NCBI GenBank assembly: GCA_046262735.1
Contig: JBHEMD010000198.1
Span: 1 to 5,519, forward strand
Reading direction: 5' to 3'
Length of the DNA: 5,519 nucleotides
Source: AV17 sp046262735
Lineage (GTDB): Bacteria > Verrucomicrobiota > Verrucomicrobiia > Chthoniobacterales > UBA10450
Position numbers and translations under genes: made by a program. The notes beneath the pieces were generated by a model. It was not told where the DNA came from, did not search any database, and was given only the letters and a program-made list of their open reading frames with translations. Below are positions 5,213 through 5,519 of this stretch, one piece after another; position 1 is the stretch's first letter, and every line of letters starts with the position of its first letter.

Positions 5213-5519
5213 ATGTCGCTGCAACGAACTGATGAGCACTTCATGCGGCTGGCTTTGCTCGAAGCGAGGAAAGGATTGTGGCACACAAGTCCGAATCCGG
5301 CGGTCGGTGCCGTGCTGGTCCATCGCAATCGCATCGTGGCAAAGGCGCATCATCGCCAGGCCGGCGGTCCGCACGCTGAAGTCGCTTGTCTGCAAAATTT
5401 CGGGCGAGCGGTTCCACCAGACGCCACGCTTTATGTGACGCTCGAGCCTTGCTCGACGACTGGCCGCACCGGAGCTTGCACAAACACGATCATCGAGGCG
5501 GGAGTGCGAAGTGTGGTGA
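5213..5519 (+). CDS. ribD: Riboflavin biosynthesis protein RibD, deaminase domain (3' truncated by window end)
   Basis: RibD is the bifunctional enzyme of riboflavin synthesis: the N-terminal domain deaminates diaminohydroxyphosphoribosylaminopyrimidine and the C-terminal domain reduces the ribose side chain. Only the deaminase part, about 102 codons, is in the window; the frame is still open at 5519. The zinc site is clear: H54-A-E56 in GGPHAEV, with E56 as proton shuttle, and the PC...C motif with C80 and C89 in EPCSTTGRTGACT. TSPNPAVGAVLV (25-36) is the conserved substrate-binding segment. The zinc loop has Thr-Thr and Gly-Ala where the common form has His-His and Pro-Pro. ATG 5213 is chosen because MSLQRTDEHFMRLALLEARKG aligns with the usual short RibD N-terminus; ATG 5243 would remove part of the first helix, and ATG 5183, 5102 or 5087 would add an unfamiliar extension. 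None has a strong ribosome site. Whether the reductase domain follows cannot be seen, so a stand-alone deaminase is possible. Confidence 0.9.
   Translation, partial: MSLQRTDEHFMRLALLEARKGLWHTSPNPAVGAVLVHRNRIVAKAHHRQAGGPHAEVACLQNFGRAVPPDATLYVTLEPCSTTGRTGACTNTIIEAGVRSVV

Noticed and set aside
5033..5395. A 120-codon - strand open frame opposite ribD.
   Set aside because: It overlaps the recognisable RibD zinc-site region on the + strand and its product is basic and featureless.
1..5519. A new defence, mobile or CRISPR-like system.
   Set aside because: All long frames are accounted for by housekeeping, chaperone or envelope-type genes; no spaced direct repeats, integrase, transposase or terminal inverted repeats were seen.

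Overview
The window is an ordinary-looking chromosomal segment that reads best as a soil or freshwater Verrucomicrobiota bacterium, possibly Spartobacteria/Chthoniobacterales. That placement is an inference. It rests on the wording of the RecA protein (short N-terminal Ala/Lys-rich lead, Cys-Cys before loop L2, TPGG in L2), the moderately high GC content, and an exported PQQ-like propeller protein next to an exported TPR protein. No mobile element, CRISPR array, tRNA or rRNA is visible. I found no convincing new defence or biosynthetic system.

Layout, left to right. A secreted eight-bladed PQQ-like beta-propeller protein (+ strand, 100-1251) is preceded by a bulged hairpin at 30-51. Its 3' end overlaps by 11 bp the 3' end of a convergent gene for an exported 547-residue TPR protein (1241-2884, - strand). 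That gene lies 9 bp downstream of recA (2894-3931, - strand), and the 9 bp are a purine-rich ribosome binding site, so recA and the TPR gene are probably one transcription unit. Upstream of recA are a candidate promoter, a perfect 6-4-6 inverted repeat touching the start codon, and a strong intrinsic terminator (3999-4037). The terminator closes the next unit, two tandem small heat-shock protein genes (Hsp20/alpha-crystallin) at 4055-4426 and 4463-4930, - strand. A divergent intergenic region (4931-5212) separates them from ribD on the + strand, which runs off the right edge at 5519 after about 102 codons.

Functionally, the - strand holds stress genes. The Hsp20 pair should hold unfolded proteins under heat or other stress, and RecA handles recombination and DNA-damage signalling. 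The role of the recA-linked TPR protein is unknown. RibD is a core riboflavin enzyme (pyrimidine deaminase/reductase). The propeller protein is an envelope or periplasmic protein of unknown ligand. The points most worth checking are regulatory: the recA leader with three alternating complementary pentamers and no Shine-Dalgarno sequence, the matching AACCU...AAAGGAA leaders of both hsp20 genes, the ACCGTG-N4-CACGGT repeat upstream of the hsp20 pair, and the recA-TPR linkage.
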